Positions 10,440-22,309 of a DNA stretch of 64,000 nt are shown here, piece by piece. A program made the position numbers and the translations under genes. Source of the stretch: Allium sativum (lineage: Eukaryota > Streptophyta > Magnoliopsida > Asparagales > Amaryllidaceae); the NCBI GenBank assembly GCA_030737875.1, contig CM060921.1:406760192-406824191 (forward strand). Reading direction: 5' to 3'. The notes below the pieces were generated by a model, which was given only the letters and a program-made list of their open reading frames with translations, was not told the DNA's origin and did not search any database. Each line of letters begins with the position of its first letter. Within the stretch, counting starts at the first letter, position 1.

Positions 10440-11400
10440 TTAGGATTCGAAACCAATTAAATATTATGAGTAATTCAACATTTATTTCAACTATTGAACC
10501 TAAGAATCCAAAGGAAGCATCATCTGACGATTCATGGATCCTTGCTATGCAAGAGGAATTGAATCAATTTACCCGGAATGATGTATAAGAACTTGTTCCC
10601 AGATCCGAGGATAAAACTATAATTGGAACTAAACGGGTTTATAAAAATAAAATTAATGGACATGCTGAGGTTATAAGAAATAAAGTATGGTTGGTTGCAC
10701 AAGGTTATAGTCAAGAAGAGGGAATAAATTATGATGAAACCTTTGCCCCGTAGCAAGATTAGAAGCAATTAGATTCCTACTAGCTTTCACTAACCATAAT
10801 AATTTAAAATTATTTAAAATGGATGTTAATAGTTCGTTTTTAAATGGATATGTTAAAGAAGATGTATATGTAGAGCAACAACCACTTTTTGAAGATGAAA
10901 AATATCCAGATCATGTATACAAATTAAAGAAAGCGTTTTATGGATTAAAACAAGTCCTTAGAGCCTGATATGATAGATTAAGAAATTATTTATTACAATC
11001 TAACTTCGAGATTGGTTAAATAGATAATACACTTTTTATTAAAAGAAATAATAACGATATTCAATTAGTACAAATATATGTTAACGATATGATCTTCATC
11101 AACAAATAATAAAATGAACAAAGAATTTTCAGATATTATGACATAAGAATTTGAAATGATTCATATGGGAGAACTTACATTTTTTTCTATGATTACAAAT
11201 AAAACAACTAGATAACGAAATATTTATTAACCAAGAAAAATATGTTAGAGATTTAATTAACAAATATAATTTAATGACAACTAATGGGAGACTAACACCA
11301 ATGGCAACTAATATAGCCCTAAGTAAAGACGACACATCAAAAGACGTTGATCAAAAATAATATAAATGTATGATAGGATCATTATTATATATAACCGCTA
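10440..11400 (+). pseudogene. Copia reverse transcriptase (RVT_2), inactive
   Basis: The linker NPKEASSDDSWILAMQEELN (10,506 onward) ends in a TAA at 10,586. RVT_2 blocks follow in pieces: a TKRVYKNKINGHAE-like block near 10,630, then MDVNSSFLNGYVKEDVYVEQ from 10,819 and YKLKKAFYGLKQ near 10,920. The active-site box reads YVNDM (near 11,080) where YVDD is expected, so a catalytic aspartate is replaced by asparagine. Tandem stops follow shortly after. Later, MIGSLLYITASRPDIMHSV (11,370-11,555 ORF) is the conserved GSLLYL..TRPDI block. At least five stops break the domain. Confidence 0.85.
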
Positions 11401-11555
11401 GTAGACCAGATATAATGCATAGTGTACATCTCTGTGTAAGATATCAATCGCAACCTAAGGAAGCACATTTAAAAGTTGTAAAACGTATTCTAATATATGT
11501 AAAACATACATTCGATTTGGGATTATTAATCCCAAGGATGATTCATTTGATTTAA

Positions 11556-11986
11556 TCTCTTATTGTGACGCTGATTATGCGGGATGTAAATCCAATCGTA
11601 AAAGCATTAGTGAAACATGTCATTTCTTAGTACATTCACTAGTTTCTTGGTTTAGTAAAATAGAAAAATATGGTGTCTTTGTCAACAACTGAAGCAGAAT
11701 ATATATCTGCAGCTTTGGCTTGTTCACAAGTAATATATATGCAACAAACTCTAAATGATTTTGGATCAAAAATAAACAAATCACCAATATAGTGTGATAT
11801 TACAAGTGCTATAAATATATCTAAAAATCCAACTCATCATTTAAGAACAAAACATATATGTATAAGACATCATTTTCTAACAAATAACGTAAGTAAAGAA
11901 AAAATTTCACTCGAATTCATAGAAATTGAAAAACAAATAGCAGATATATTAACAAAACCTTAAAATGAAGCAATGTTCACTAAATT
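11556..11986 (+). pseudogene. Copia RNase H and C-terminus
   Basis: CDADYAGCKSNRKSISETCHF, read with the frame, starts near 11,567 and matches the DADxAGD..RKSTSG motif of copia RNase H. SWFSKIEK, AEYISAALA (needs a frame change near 11,660) and HHLRTKHI...HHFL follow, then QIADILTKP near 11,935. The last residues before the family A insertion are NEAMFTKF. Inactive because of stops and a frameshift. Confidence 0.8.
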
Positions 11987-13335
11987 TGTAACGACCTGCC
12001 TTTTTGACCGCTCCAAGTCGGTATTTAAACCAACTCAGAACGTTTAAAACGATAGCTCTTATTAGCTTATAGGGTTTAAACAGAATAAACATAGAATCAC
12101 ACAGAACAAATATATGCAGTGGAAAAAAATCTTATACATATATCAGAGTTTTACAATACAGAATTTTCTATACAGCGGAAGAACAATATAATGTATACAT
12201 AAACTTCTTAAAACAATATTACAGTTTTGTCGGGCCTTGCGCACATATATACATCTTCACATTCCACTCCAGTTTTCAAGCTGAAATCTTTAAATCTGGA
12301 ACACTTAGGACCTAACCTGAGCGTTCCATGCAAAAACATAAAACACTCGAGTCAGGATTAAACGTATTTCAAGTAAGTTATTTCGCAGAATCACATAAAT
12401 ATAATTATCTAATCCCAACCAATATATTAAGAAATTCGAGTATAAATAAATCGTGAAATGATGGCATTATGAAGCATGTAAAATAAGATAACATGCATGA
12501 CAGCGAAAATGATAAGCATGAATGGTGACGACATACAAGGTGACAGTTGGATTTGGATGGCGCAAGCCAGTGTGTGCAGCATAAACTCCTTTTAAATAGT
12601 AGAAAGCATATGTAAGCATATGCAGACCCATGCATATAACAAAACACCAAATGAATGGTCATCCCAAGGAACTTATCATCACATGATGGTAACATATGGA
12701 AAATGCAAGACAGTGAGAGCTACAATAGATTAGGGTAACAAAAGGCAACTGGCAACAACAATTACTTATGTCGACAAGAAAATCAGACATGCACGGTGAT
12801 GAAAGTCTCATGAAGAATCTAACAGCAGGCTCAGAGCTCGGAGCATAGTCAAATGACAGTACAATTTCAAATGGTGCCAACTAAAGTAAATCACTATGTG
12901 TGTTTCAAGTTCAAGTCAAACTAGGATGTCCTTTCCTCTTTCTCCCTTCTGTCATGACAAAATAAACAACCACTAACCATTATACTCTTGTATTTGAATA
13001 CATATGGTGCTAACATATACATATGGATATGTATGATAAAATATGTAGATGAATGCCCCAATAGATACAAGTCTGACTGGAAATTTGGTTGTCAAAGAAG
13101 TGGGACAAAAACAGCAAGGTGAGGCAAGGCAGTGCAATATACATGGACAACAATAAAATAGCAAGTGTCATGGCCAGGAAAACATGGCGCCACTAATATA
13201 TACAAGGCACAACAACAAGTTTTCAAACCAAAAATCAAAGTGCCGGAAAGGCAACGTGCAACAGCCCGCAACAAACAAATTATACATAGTGAAAAGCGAA
13301 GTATTAGACTTGTAATAAGTTAAATCGTAAGCTAT

Positions 13336-13341
13336 ACTTAC
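13336..13341 (-). promoter_or_regulatory. Predicted splice donor in A1 LTR
   Basis: On the minus strand the sequence is GATGCAAT|GTAAGTATAG, a full-consensus donor. The third family A copy has AAA|GTAAGTCC at the corresponding place (38,490-38,495). Upstream (higher coordinates) is a relatively GC-rich leader to about 13,800. Function is inferred only from consensus and conservation. Confidence 0.4.
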
Positions 13342-14232
13342 ATTGCATCGACGACGAAATGGGGAGAAAGAAGCAGGCTGACTAGTTTCTAGCCTAAAGG
13401 CTCAGTCTTGGTTTTAGCGAGTTGCAGGAGAGAAGGCACGGCTTGAAGGCGACTCGCAGTCGAGGTAAACAGTGTTCGATTGGACGAGGGTTGGTCCAAT
13501 TGGGTTTGAGCTGAAATGAAATCTGGAGGCACCAGAATTAGAAAGGTCGAGCCATGGTGATGTGCCGAAACTAGCGACGAAGAAGAGGGTAAAGGCAGTG
13601 GCTTTGAGTTTGCGAGGCGGTGCCTCTTCGATGCAGTTGTCATGGTTCAGGTAAAATTAGCTCGCGCGATGAACAGAGAGGCGGGGAAGAGGCACACGGT
13701 GGAGGAATCGAGTGGAGTAAGGCAGAGATGGACAGTGTTCGCCAGAGAAGGCACAACGCAGTGGTAGCGGCCAGTGGGGCAATTCTTGGTGGAGTCATTA
13801 ACGTAATTTCAATTTGGGAAAATGTAATAACCCGGAAATCTGAGCCAATTTAAAATTTTTATTTTGGCAATTTTAGTGAATTTTGAATATTTAAAATGAA
13901 TTATTTTAAATAATTACGACGAGAAATTTATTTTGAATAGAATTAGAACGTATATATTTATATAGCTCGGTGTTAGAATATAAATATTTTATTTTAATTA
14001 TAAAAGGAATTGAAAATGGCGCGGTAGTTTGAAATTTTGATTTCAAATTTCAAATGAATGTACAAGATTCAAAATAAACCGGATTTTAGCGAAACTAAAA
14101 ATATTTGAATCTATTTGATAATATCTTTCCAATGAATCTGAAAAATTGAAATTTCATAGCGGGGATAAAAAGTTACGTCCAGTTGAAAATTCAGAATAGT
14201 CGCTATGGAATTTCGGCCCTTAAAAATGGAAA

Positions 14233-14470
14233 TTTTGCAAACGATCTCTGTTTTCGACGAAACCACTTTTGTTGGATTCGAGATGTCAAGTTATTGCTAG
14301 ATTCCAAAATTCGTAATTTTCTGAATCAATATGTGAGCGTAGCGAAAGAAAACGTGTTTTGGCAGTTTTTGTCAATTTCGATCGACCAGAAAAGGGCCAT
14401 TTTTCAAACAATCTCAGAATTTGACGAAATTAATTTTGTTAGGACTGTATCGTCAATACAAAGCTAGAAA
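14233..14470 (+). repeat. Duplicated U3 module in B1
   Basis: The block TTTGCAAACGATCTC...GACGAAACCACTTTTGTTGG at 14,233 recurs in diverged form as TTTTCAAACAATCTC...GACGAAATTAATTTTGTTAGG at about 14,401, some 168 bases on. The same pair occurs in B3 (46,935 and 47,101), in B2 (reverse complement near 32,540 and 32,710) and, weaker, in family D (21,770 and 21,925). An upstream promoter element is the simplest reading. Confidence 0.6.
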
Positions 14471-14703
14471 ATATTTTTCGGGAATTTTTAGAGTCCGTAC
14501 GTGGCCCCGGTAAATTGAAATGTGCATTCGAATTCAGTATATTAATTTATATTTTGATTTTGACGAAAACCAATTGAAACGATCGAATCTTCTTACGATA
14601 CACATCCAATTGGGTTCGAAATGGGGGTAATTAGTTATGGACGACAGTCGGTGGGTCTCGTTTGGAGGTCGAAATAAAAAGTTACTTTTTAGAAAATAAA
14701 ATA

Positions 14704-14724
14704 ATATATATATATATTTATATA
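14704..14724 (+). promoter_or_regulatory. TATA-like promoter tract of B1
   Basis: TATATATATTTATATAAC precedes a pyrimidine-rich run (CTCCACCCCTCAGCTCCTCTC), which looks like a plant transcription start region. The orthologous position in B2 (32,230-32,258, minus strand) is also an AT dinucleotide run. Confidence 0.55.
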
Positions 14725-14744
14725 ACTCCACCCCTCAGCTCCTC

Positions 14745-15216
14745 TCTCCTCATTTCAGAAATTAAAAAAAACCCTACCGTTCTACATGGAGCTTCCCCCG
14801 GTCGCCCTCTAGCCACGAGCACTGCCCACCGCCGTGACCCCCCCAACGTCGGCGCCCCACCCTCGATGACCCCCCCCCCCCCCGCCTCGCGCGCTTCTCT
14901 CTCCTCCTTCTCTAATTCAAACCGCACCCCCTAGTCCAAACAGCCATCGCCAGTCCCAGTGGGCCCGCCTCCCTCCGTCAGCCGCTCCCCACCTCCGCCT
15001 GCTCCCCTCAGCCGCCACCACCCCTCTGTCCTCCGACCAAAATCAAAACCCCTAAACTTAATAGCCCAAAATCGAGACCACCACGAAACCCTAGCCGCCT
15101 AACACTGCTGAAGCCCCTTCCGCCGCACTTCAGGCCCCCTGCGCCTCTCCTCCGCTGCCTTGGTCAGCTGTAGGCCTCTCCTCCATCCGCAAATTGATTT
15201 TTTTTCAAAGGAAAAG
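14745..15216 (+). other. GC-rich leader exon of B1 with splice donor
   Basis: About 470 bases of C-rich sequence stand out sharply from the AT-rich LTR. The stretch has only a few ATGs (one opens MELPPVAL and stops). It ends GGAAAAG|GTGAGC at 15,216/15,217, a strong donor. B3 has the same layout ending ACCACG|GTAAGC at 47,746, and B2 ends GCT|GTAAGT at 31,920 on the minus strand. I infer a long untranslated leader that is spliced onward; the acceptor is not identified. Confidence 0.5.
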
Positions 15217-15334
15217 GTGAGCTTTTTAATATAGATTTTGTTTCAGTTTTACATATGTATGAACAACAACAAAAAGATTAGATTTTTGAAAAGATATGAT
15301 TTTTGGTTCGATCGAAGTTATGATTTTTTGTTAG

Positions 15335-15720
15335 ATTAGAAAAATATGATTTTTATATTATAGAAAGAATAAAAATATGATTTTTATATTATAGAAAGAA
15401 TAAAAATATGATTTTTATATTATAGAAAAAATAAAAATATGATTTTTATATTATAGAAAGAATAAAAATATGATTTTTATATAGTAGAGATTATAAAAAT
15501 ATGATTTTTATAAGACAGAAAATATAAAAATACGATTTTTATATGTTGTAGCGAAATAAAAAATCGATTTTTATATGAGTAGAGAATTGAAAATGGAATT
15601 TTTGTATAATAGAGAATATAAAAATATAATTTTTATATATGTAGCGGAATAAAATTTTGATTTTTATTGTATATATAGTGAGATCAAAATGTTATTTTTA
15701 ATGTGAACAGCGTGAAAAAG
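15335..15720 (+). repeat. Minisatellite after the B1 leader
   Basis: About ten copies of a unit near 30 bases recur, of the form AAAAATATGATTTTTATAT followed by TATAGAAAGAAT. Early copies are almost identical, later copies decay. B2 has the counterpart at 31,290-31,835 on the minus strand. Confidence 0.85.
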
Positions 15721-16339
15721 ATTGCATTGGAATTTCAGGCAAATTCAAGCCGTTTAGAAATTCAGAAATGAAACGGCGGAGTGGAATCCCAAAAGTGAGA
15801 ACTCCTCACTTTGATTTTATTTTCTAGTTGAAATATATACTAGGATGCAGACGGTGCTTAGCAGGACCTGACACCCGTCGTCCACAGACCATGGATGACT
15901 TGTTTGTTTGATTGATGTGTTGTGAAAATTGATTGTGTGATGTGGAACGAATAAATATTTTATAGTTAAAAATATAATTTTTAACGTGTATATAAAATAA
16001 ATAGTAATAAACAAATCGGATGATTTGTTTATATACACTGATTTGACTGATATTGATTGGGACGATAAAATTTTACACATCGCCCAACTGCATAAATAAA
16101 AATCTGTGTTTGTTGATTTGAAACCCCACGCGGGTGTTGGGATGATATTGACGTACACTAATCCCAATTGTTTAGTAGTATGTCGACCGATTGGTTGACA
16201 GACTGTGTAAGCGTTAATTTTTTATATTTAATGCTTATGCAGTTGTGTGGTGCACTTTGGATGATGGTTGATTATTTATCATTGCTATTATATACATGTG
16301 TTGTATAGAATCCATATAAATAATATTATATGGTAATTG

Positions 16340-16650
16340 AGTGGGTCTCATTCCAATAAAAATATATATATTCATGTGTTGAATAATAGAATAAATTCAT
16401 GTGTTGAATAGAATAAATTTATGTGTTGAATAGAGTAAATTCATGTGTTGAATAGAATAAATATTCATGTGTTGAATAAAATATATATTCATGTGTTGAA
16501 TAATAGAAATTTATGTGTTGAATAGAATAAATTCATGTGTTGAATAGATTAAATTCATGTGTTGAATAAAATATATATATATATTCATGTGTTGAATAGA
16601 AGAAAATTCATGGGTTGAAGAAAATATTCATTTGTTGAATAGAATAACGA
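16340..16650 (+). repeat. 22-base minisatellite in B1
   Basis: The unit TTCATGTGTTGAATAGAATA recurs about twelve times with AT-rich spacing differences. B2 has a diverged, larger repeat (TTCAACACATGA motif) in the matching region. Confidence 0.85.
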
Positions 16651-16944
16651 AGTTATTGAAAGATATAAAGCCGCGTTGATTAGATTTGCGCCATTTTGAC
16701 GTAAACGATATTTATATCGATTATATTCATTTTTAAAATGAATATAGAAAAGGAATTGATTTCAAAATCTATTGTTTTGAAAATATTATCATTTATATAT
16801 CGATGATATGAAATATTCAATTTTGATTAGAAATTGAATAGGAAGTTGAAATTGTTTTGAAAACGAATTTAAAACGGTTTATAAAATACGTTTTGAAAGG
16901 AAATCGACGAAATATATATAATATATATATTATATATATAATGG

Positions 16945-17335
16945 CCTGAATAGAACGCGCCGCGCCACGACAGTTCGCGAATTTCGACCATTGACTTCGA
17001 ATGGATATTACGGGAGATCCGACCGTCGGATTCTCCTAAAACCGGAACCGTTGGGTTCGTATCGAAAAGAGCTTTCTAACGAATATTAGAGATTTGAAAT
17101 CTAACAGTTGAATTTGGAATTATGTCCAAATCAAATTTGGAAAAGGTCGTTGTAAGTGCAGTTCGATGGCCGTTGATGGAAATCGACTGTACAGGCCTTG
17201 ATAAAATTATTAAAAATAGTAATAATTTGTGTAAAATCATAAGAAATGATTTGGAAAGAATTGGGATGAAAATTTCCATATTTGAAAAGATAAAAATACA
17301 TTTTTATCAAAATGAACTAGTTTTGAACTAGAATT
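16945..17335 (+). other. Conserved block of family B, copy 1
   Basis: The stretch starts at GCGCCGCGCCACGACAGTTCG and includes AGATCCGACCGTCGGATTC, GTGCAGTTCGATGGCC and ATGGAAATCGACTGTACAGG. It is the best-conserved part of the three B copies (also 28,683-29,055 minus and 49,290-49,680 plus). A plus-strand ORF of 69 codons (17,122-17,331) reads VSAVRWPLMEIDCTGLDKII; copies 2 and 3 keep about 60 codons of this frame open. The opposite strand is open too, so coding is doubtful. Confidence 0.6.
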
Positions 17336-19923
17336 ATAATTCCATTTATTTTTAAAATAAATAAATTGGATTTGAAATGATTTTCAAAATAACCAGAATT
17401 TCCAATAATTGAATTGGAATGGATGTGAATCGAAATTGTCTTTGGAATATTTCGATGTTGGATTTCGTGATTATACAGACATTGTTATGGAAATTTGAAA
17501 GATATATTTATATCGTTATTTCCAATACGATATTTGTTGGTCGTAGAATTTGATATTGAATATAAGCCGATATATTTTCTATTCAGAGCCTTGTATTTAA
17601 TATCAAATGGGATTTGGGTTTGTCGTGAATGATGTCTTCATTAACACTGTTCTTAAACCCAGTTGAGAAAAAGGTTAAATCTTTTTATTAGATTTAATGA
17701 AGTATACCAATTAAATTATATTTATTTGGGATTGAATTGGAATTGATTTTTGGGTTTATCGTGAACGGTGTTTTAAATAACACTTGTTCTTTAACCAGAT
17801 AATTAATGGAATGTGATTTTGGGTTTATCGCGAACCGTGTTTTAAATGACACTAGTTCTTTAACCCAGTTAAAGACAGGATATGGTTTCCCAAGTTAAAC
17901 AATCATTAATATGATTTTTTGGGAAGATTAAAACCAAGTGGAGTTTTAATGAATCTTTAATTAGATTGAGATGATCGAGAATGGAGTATCACCAGTTTTG
18001 CTCCAAGCGATAATTAAATCTTTAATTAGATTTAAACGTGAAATGGTAATTGAATTTACTGTTAACACCGTGGTGTTAGATATGAAGTATGACCAGTTTT
18101 ACTTCATGGGATGAATAGGTTGGGATTAGGAAATTTAAAACAAATTATTACTTCGGTAAGGTTCGTTAATCCCGACTAGTTTGGATAAACCATAATTTGG
18201 TTTAAATTGATATTCAAAAGAAGATTAAAGAATAAATTTAAAGAATTTATCTTTGATAAAATTAATGGGAACCTTTCCCAAAGTATAAGAATATTTGAAT
18301 AAAAGAATATTCTGAATTGGAATGAGGCGTATGTTGTGTTTGTGTAACAATTGTTTATTATATATGCGAGTTATTCAGAAAGACCAGGTTTATCCCATTC
18401 TGAATAACTGATTCGACGATGTGTCAAGGATGAAGACGGTGGTCGAAGACCGGAGGTCTTCACATCGTTTGGATAATTACAGATGATTTTGATTGGGCTG
18501 TACACCCAAGAGGAGGGAATCAGTTGGTGATCGTCCAGACGTACTTGGAGATCGATGGATATGCGAGGTACAAGGTGCCTCCGGTTTCGTTCAGACCCAG
18601 AACTAACTTGTAAATGGACTATGTGTTTGGCATTGGATTTTATTCTGTGTTGATTGATCTCTATTAAATATACATCTGTTTGGTGACGGAGAATTTATTC
18701 TCTTTCTTAACACCCTTCTCTGAGACGTATGAGCTCAGGGGTTGTATATCGATGGACATCAGTCGCATGGAGTGAATTGCTTGTGTGGCATGCCTAAGTG
18801 GCATATGATCAAGGCTTCTATTGAAAAGCAGAGTCTTGTGGTTGATGATCAAAGCACAGTCTGTGTGGCATAGCTTTGTGTAGCGTTGATTTGCGAGCCT
18901 CACACCCCGGTTGTGACCCAGAAACGGGAGAGGACATCAGGGAGGGCATGCGTTTCTTTCTAGCTAGGGTGGTGTCAGTGACCTACCAGCCCTGACATTT
19001 ATATTATTTTCACCTGTGTGGTTGTTGTTGTTGCGAGGCGCCTCAGATATATCAGTGACTATGTGGAGCCGATGGAGTCATTTGGCTCATTTACGCCCCA
19101 AAGGGTGGGGAAACGCAGTGTTCAGGCATTTTAATCCACATCGGTGGACCGGCCCTGACGATCCAAGGGCTCACCTGTGTCTGGGTCCTGAGGCTCGGGC
19201 TAGAGAGTCTCGAATCGGTGAGGACTATCTTTTGCCTCGGTTCACAGATGGAAATCCAACTTCCAATACGTGACTTTGCGGTTTTGATTGTAGAGCCTAG
19301 TATGGCGATATAGTGGTATGGGGCACTTATGCCGTCTATGATTGATACTTATGATTTGAAGTTGTTTTATACACTATGCACTTATAATAGTATCAAATGA
19401 TTTGTTTTAAACGTATCAAGCATTCTTGGCTATTATAAGGTAAAAACCCTATCCTCCGGCTTGCGTTGCCTTGTGTGATGGGACCTGGGTCTTATAATAG
19501 CTTCATTGTTCTTTATTTAGCATTGCGCTGTTTTTTTATGCACTGGTATTCTTAGGGGGAAACCCATTCCGTGTTATGCGGCGTGGTCCCTTGATTTACC
19601 TAACTTTAAAATAAAGACTAATAACTGTTTTAGTTCTCACACCAGTCACATGACTGACCTGGAGTTTATTGTTTTAACCTAAACTCTGGGTGCCCTTATT
19701 TTGACACGGGCAGCTAGTAGTTTTGGTTTTGCAGATTTATATTCACAGGAACCTGGTTTACAACTGGAATGATATTCGGAAAGCTCTGTATCCGTATATT
19801 ACTTTCAGTTGTGTTTTGTATTATTTTCTGCTGTTATGTAATTTATTGTAATCTCTGATATTTATCGAATGTATTTAATTCATTCATACTCTGTATATTC
19901 TTGTAATCTGATGAAATTGTTGT

Positions 19924-19929
19924 AATAAA
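19924..19929 (+). terminator. Candidate poly(A) signal near the 3' end of B1
   Basis: AATAAA lies about 90 bases before the LTR end, in a T-rich and TGTAAT-rich context (19,840-19,930) typical of plant polyadenylation regions. Confidence 0.4.
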
Positions 19930-20570
19930 CAATGAAATGTTCTTCAGTTTGTGTTCTGATTCATCTTGTCCTCAGTACAATCCGCGATCTCCCGTAAGGG
20001 GGATTTCGGGTCGTAACAGGAAATTTAAACGAACCAATTTTTGCGAAGGAAGACATTTTTGATTTTTTTTGAAAACATTTTTGGCTGGTCAATGAATAAA
20101 AGGGGAAAAAGGCACGGTTTTGAAAATGAGGATAGACGCGGTGGACAAACATGTGTTATAATCTACAGCAAAACCAAGCCAAGTGTCCTTTATTTCAATA
20201 AGTTTTTGACAAGTTCCACACCAAATAAACAATATCTTTATGTACAAATACCATTATACATACTAATATATACCAGACATACTAGACCACTTAATATTTC
20301 AAATAAAACTTTAGTAAATTCTAAAACAAAAAAAATAAAGCTAAATAAAATAAAAAAATAAATCTTAAGTTAAAACAAAATTAAAAATCTTCTAACAACA
20401 TATCTCAATAAGTTCTAAAATATAGCTTTACCTATACAAAATTTTATTCAAACACGTTGTAAATAGGCTGGATCAAATTTATCAAAAATATAAATTTCTT
20501 AAATACCAAATTCAAATCAAAAATAAATCTCAAGCTTAAATAAAAATCAAATTCAAACAAATAGAATAAA

Positions 20571-20706
20571 ATAGTTTCAAAATACGCCCTCCCTATAGTA
20601 ATTCTGGCGATAATTCTATTCATTCTGGGGTATTGATACCCTACCTCTAATGAGTTTTTTAAACTCGTTAAGCTAAGCTTTGTCAAACCTGGCTCCGATA
20701 CCACAT
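20571..20706 (-). other. 5' interior of family A element A3 with primer site
   Basis: TTCAAAATACGCCCTCCC through AAGCTTTGTCAAACCTGG closely matches 36,850-36,978, the interior next to the third A copy. The last bases, read on the minus strand, are ATGTGGTATCGGAGCCAGG, a tRNA-Met-type primer site (TGGTATCNGAGC) adjoining the LTR. The element's interior is cut off on the left, where it meets copia remnant. Confidence 0.65.
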
Positions 20707-21036
20707 TGTAACGACCTTCCTTTCTGACCGCTCCAAGTCGGTATTTAAACTAACTCAGAACGTTCAACACGACAGCTCGTTATTAGCTTACAGAGTTTAA
20801 ACAGAATAAACACAGAATCACACAGAACAAATATATGCAACGGAAAAAATCTTATACATATATAAGAGTTTTACAATACATAATTTTCTATATAGCGGAA
20901 GAACAATATAATGTATACATAAAATTCATAAAGCAACATTACGGGTTTGTCGGGCCTTTCGCGCACAAATGTGTCTTCACGTTCCTCTCCAGTTTTCAAG
21001 TTGAAACTTTACATCTAGAACACTTAGGACCTGACC
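20707..21036 (-). mobile_element. Family A element A3: start of its 5' LTR, cut by family D
   Basis: The stretch begins TGTAACGACCTTCC right after the primer site and follows A1 (11,987-12,318) closely, including ACACTTAGGACCTGACC. It breaks at 21,036 where family D begins. The rest of this LTR is not found in the window, although the matching A1 text continues TGAGCGTTCCATGC. Confidence 0.75.
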
Positions 21037-22257
21037 TGTAACGACCCGTATTTTCAACGATATATAATTAATTAATTTAATTATTTAAATAGTGATGCAG
21101 AGAATTAAATGGTTGTTTAATTAAATTATATGGAATATTTAATTATTATAAATAATAGAATAATATATTTAATTTCCGAAATAATCAGAATCAACTGAAA
21201 TAGCAATATTGTGTGAAATGGGAAAATTCAAATATATATATATATATATTCAGTTTGAAATAGAATTATATTAACGAATATATTTAAATAACAACAGTTT
21301 GAATGTATGAATTATAATATAATTATAATCGAGCTCGAAATAGCGCGGCAGTTCGTTATTTGGCGATTTGAACTTCAACTGAATATACATGGTTCGTTTT
21401 AAATCAGATTTCTGTGAAACAAGAAACGTTCAGAGCTGGTGAAGTATATTTTTCTAGTGGAAGAGAAAAATCGGGATTTCATTGTGTAGATTTATGTCCA
21501 AATCAAATTTTCAAAAAGTTGCTATGGAATTCCTTTATAATTTATAACGATTTATTTATATTTTAAAAAGGATTTAAATATAAATCGAATATCGATATAA
21601 CTGAGAACTTTGAAATATCGAGTTATAAATCCCAGTGGAGCTGTATGATATTTTATTGTGAATATATACGATAATATTTATTTTTAAATATTAAATTTAA
21701 TTATTTTAAATATATTTATATATTTAAATGGGTTATTTAGAGCTTTAAAAATAGCCAGTTTTGCAAACGACCTCCATTTTTGATGAAACTAATTTTGTTG
21801 GATCCGCAATATTAAATTATTGTTAGATTTCAATTTGCGTGATTTTTGGAGTTAGTATGTGGCCGTATGAGATTTTAATGTGAAAAACAGTCAGTATTCT
21901 GACTTTAAAAATACACTATGTGAGCAAACGGAGTTGGAATTCGACGAAGCTAGTTGCGTTGGGTCCATAATGTCGAACTTTAGCTACATGCCAATTTTCA
22001 TGATTTTTGGGTATCGTATGTGGTCACATAAATTTTTAAAGACAAGTACAAGTATTGGTTGCTTAGAAATTAATATAATAATCGAACAAAAATATATTAA
22101 AACCTACCTATATAATACCCTAAACTATTTCTAAACCTAAACCTAATTCCTATTTTCTCTTTGGTCAAAGTATTTTCCGGCGTCAGTTCTCTAATTCCAA
22201 ACGTGAAAATCCCGTTCTTCAAAAATCAAATGAAAATCAAAATAAAATCTATAAATC

Positions 22258-22290
22258 AATATATATATATATATACATATATATTCGGGA
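22258..22290 (+). promoter_or_regulatory. TATA-like promoter tract of family D
   Basis: An ATATATAT run with ACATATATATTCGGG lies about 1.2 kb into the LTR, followed by a more GC-rich leader. The layout matches B1. Confidence 0.45.
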
Positions 22291-22309
22291 TCTTGGGGAG
22301 AAGTGCTTC

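Larger units (their letters stand above)
13823..20018 (+). mobile_element. Giant family B solo LTR, copy B1 (6.2 kb)
   Basis: It begins TGTAATAACCCGGAAATC and ends GATTTCGGGTCGTAACA, whose reverse complement (TGTTACGACCCGAAATC) nearly mirrors the start. It sits in family A LTR sequence between GGAAAA and GGAAAT, a near-perfect target duplication. No gag or pol is present. In order it holds a duplicated U3 module, a TATA-like tract, a GC-rich leader, a predicted splice donor, minisatellites, a conserved 380-base block and a 3' module with AATAAA. The ends and CGGGTCGTTACA-type terminus resemble Ty3/gypsy Tekay/Del LTRs, but lineage is unproven without pol. Confidence 0.75.
11987..20438 (-). 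mobile_element. Family A solo LTR (A1) inside the copia element, split by a family B LTR
   Basis: The plus-strand view begins TGTAACGACCTGCC (11,987) and ends CTTTACCTATACA (20,438). It is flanked by AAATT at 11,982-11,986 and at 20,439-20,443, an exact 5-base target duplication. Without the nested B1 copy it is about 2.25 kb. Orientation is minus, judged from the related LTRs at 20,707 and 36,979 that carry primer sites at their left. It shares long stretches with those two, for example CTCCAAGTCGG and ACACTTAGGACCT. No interior or second LTR lies between the duplications, so it is most simply a solo LTR left by LTR-LTR recombination. Confidence 0.7.
7196..20570 (+). mobile_element. Ty1/copia LTR retrotransposon, decayed and split by nested solo LTRs
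   Basis: The element starts with its 5' LTR (7,196-8,763), followed by a primer site, a gag remnant and the copia domain order protease, integrase, reverse transcriptase, RNase H up to 11,986. A family A solo LTR is inserted there with target duplication AAATT. The interior appears to resume at 20,444 and stays open for about 40 codons with one stop before merging into another element's interior near 20,570. No 3' LTR of this family is seen. Many stops and frameshifts make it non-autonomous. Confidence 0.8.

Noticed and set aside
14718..14934. Overlapping proline- and glycine-rich ORFs on both strands
   Set aside because: These are shadows of the C-rich leader of B1 and are not conserved in B2 or B3.
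18664..18903. Antisense ORF starting MRLANQRYT, with a similar one at 27,453-27,647 in B2
   Set aside because: Similarity follows from shared LTR sequence; the frames diverge after about 35 codons, and both are antisense to the LTR.
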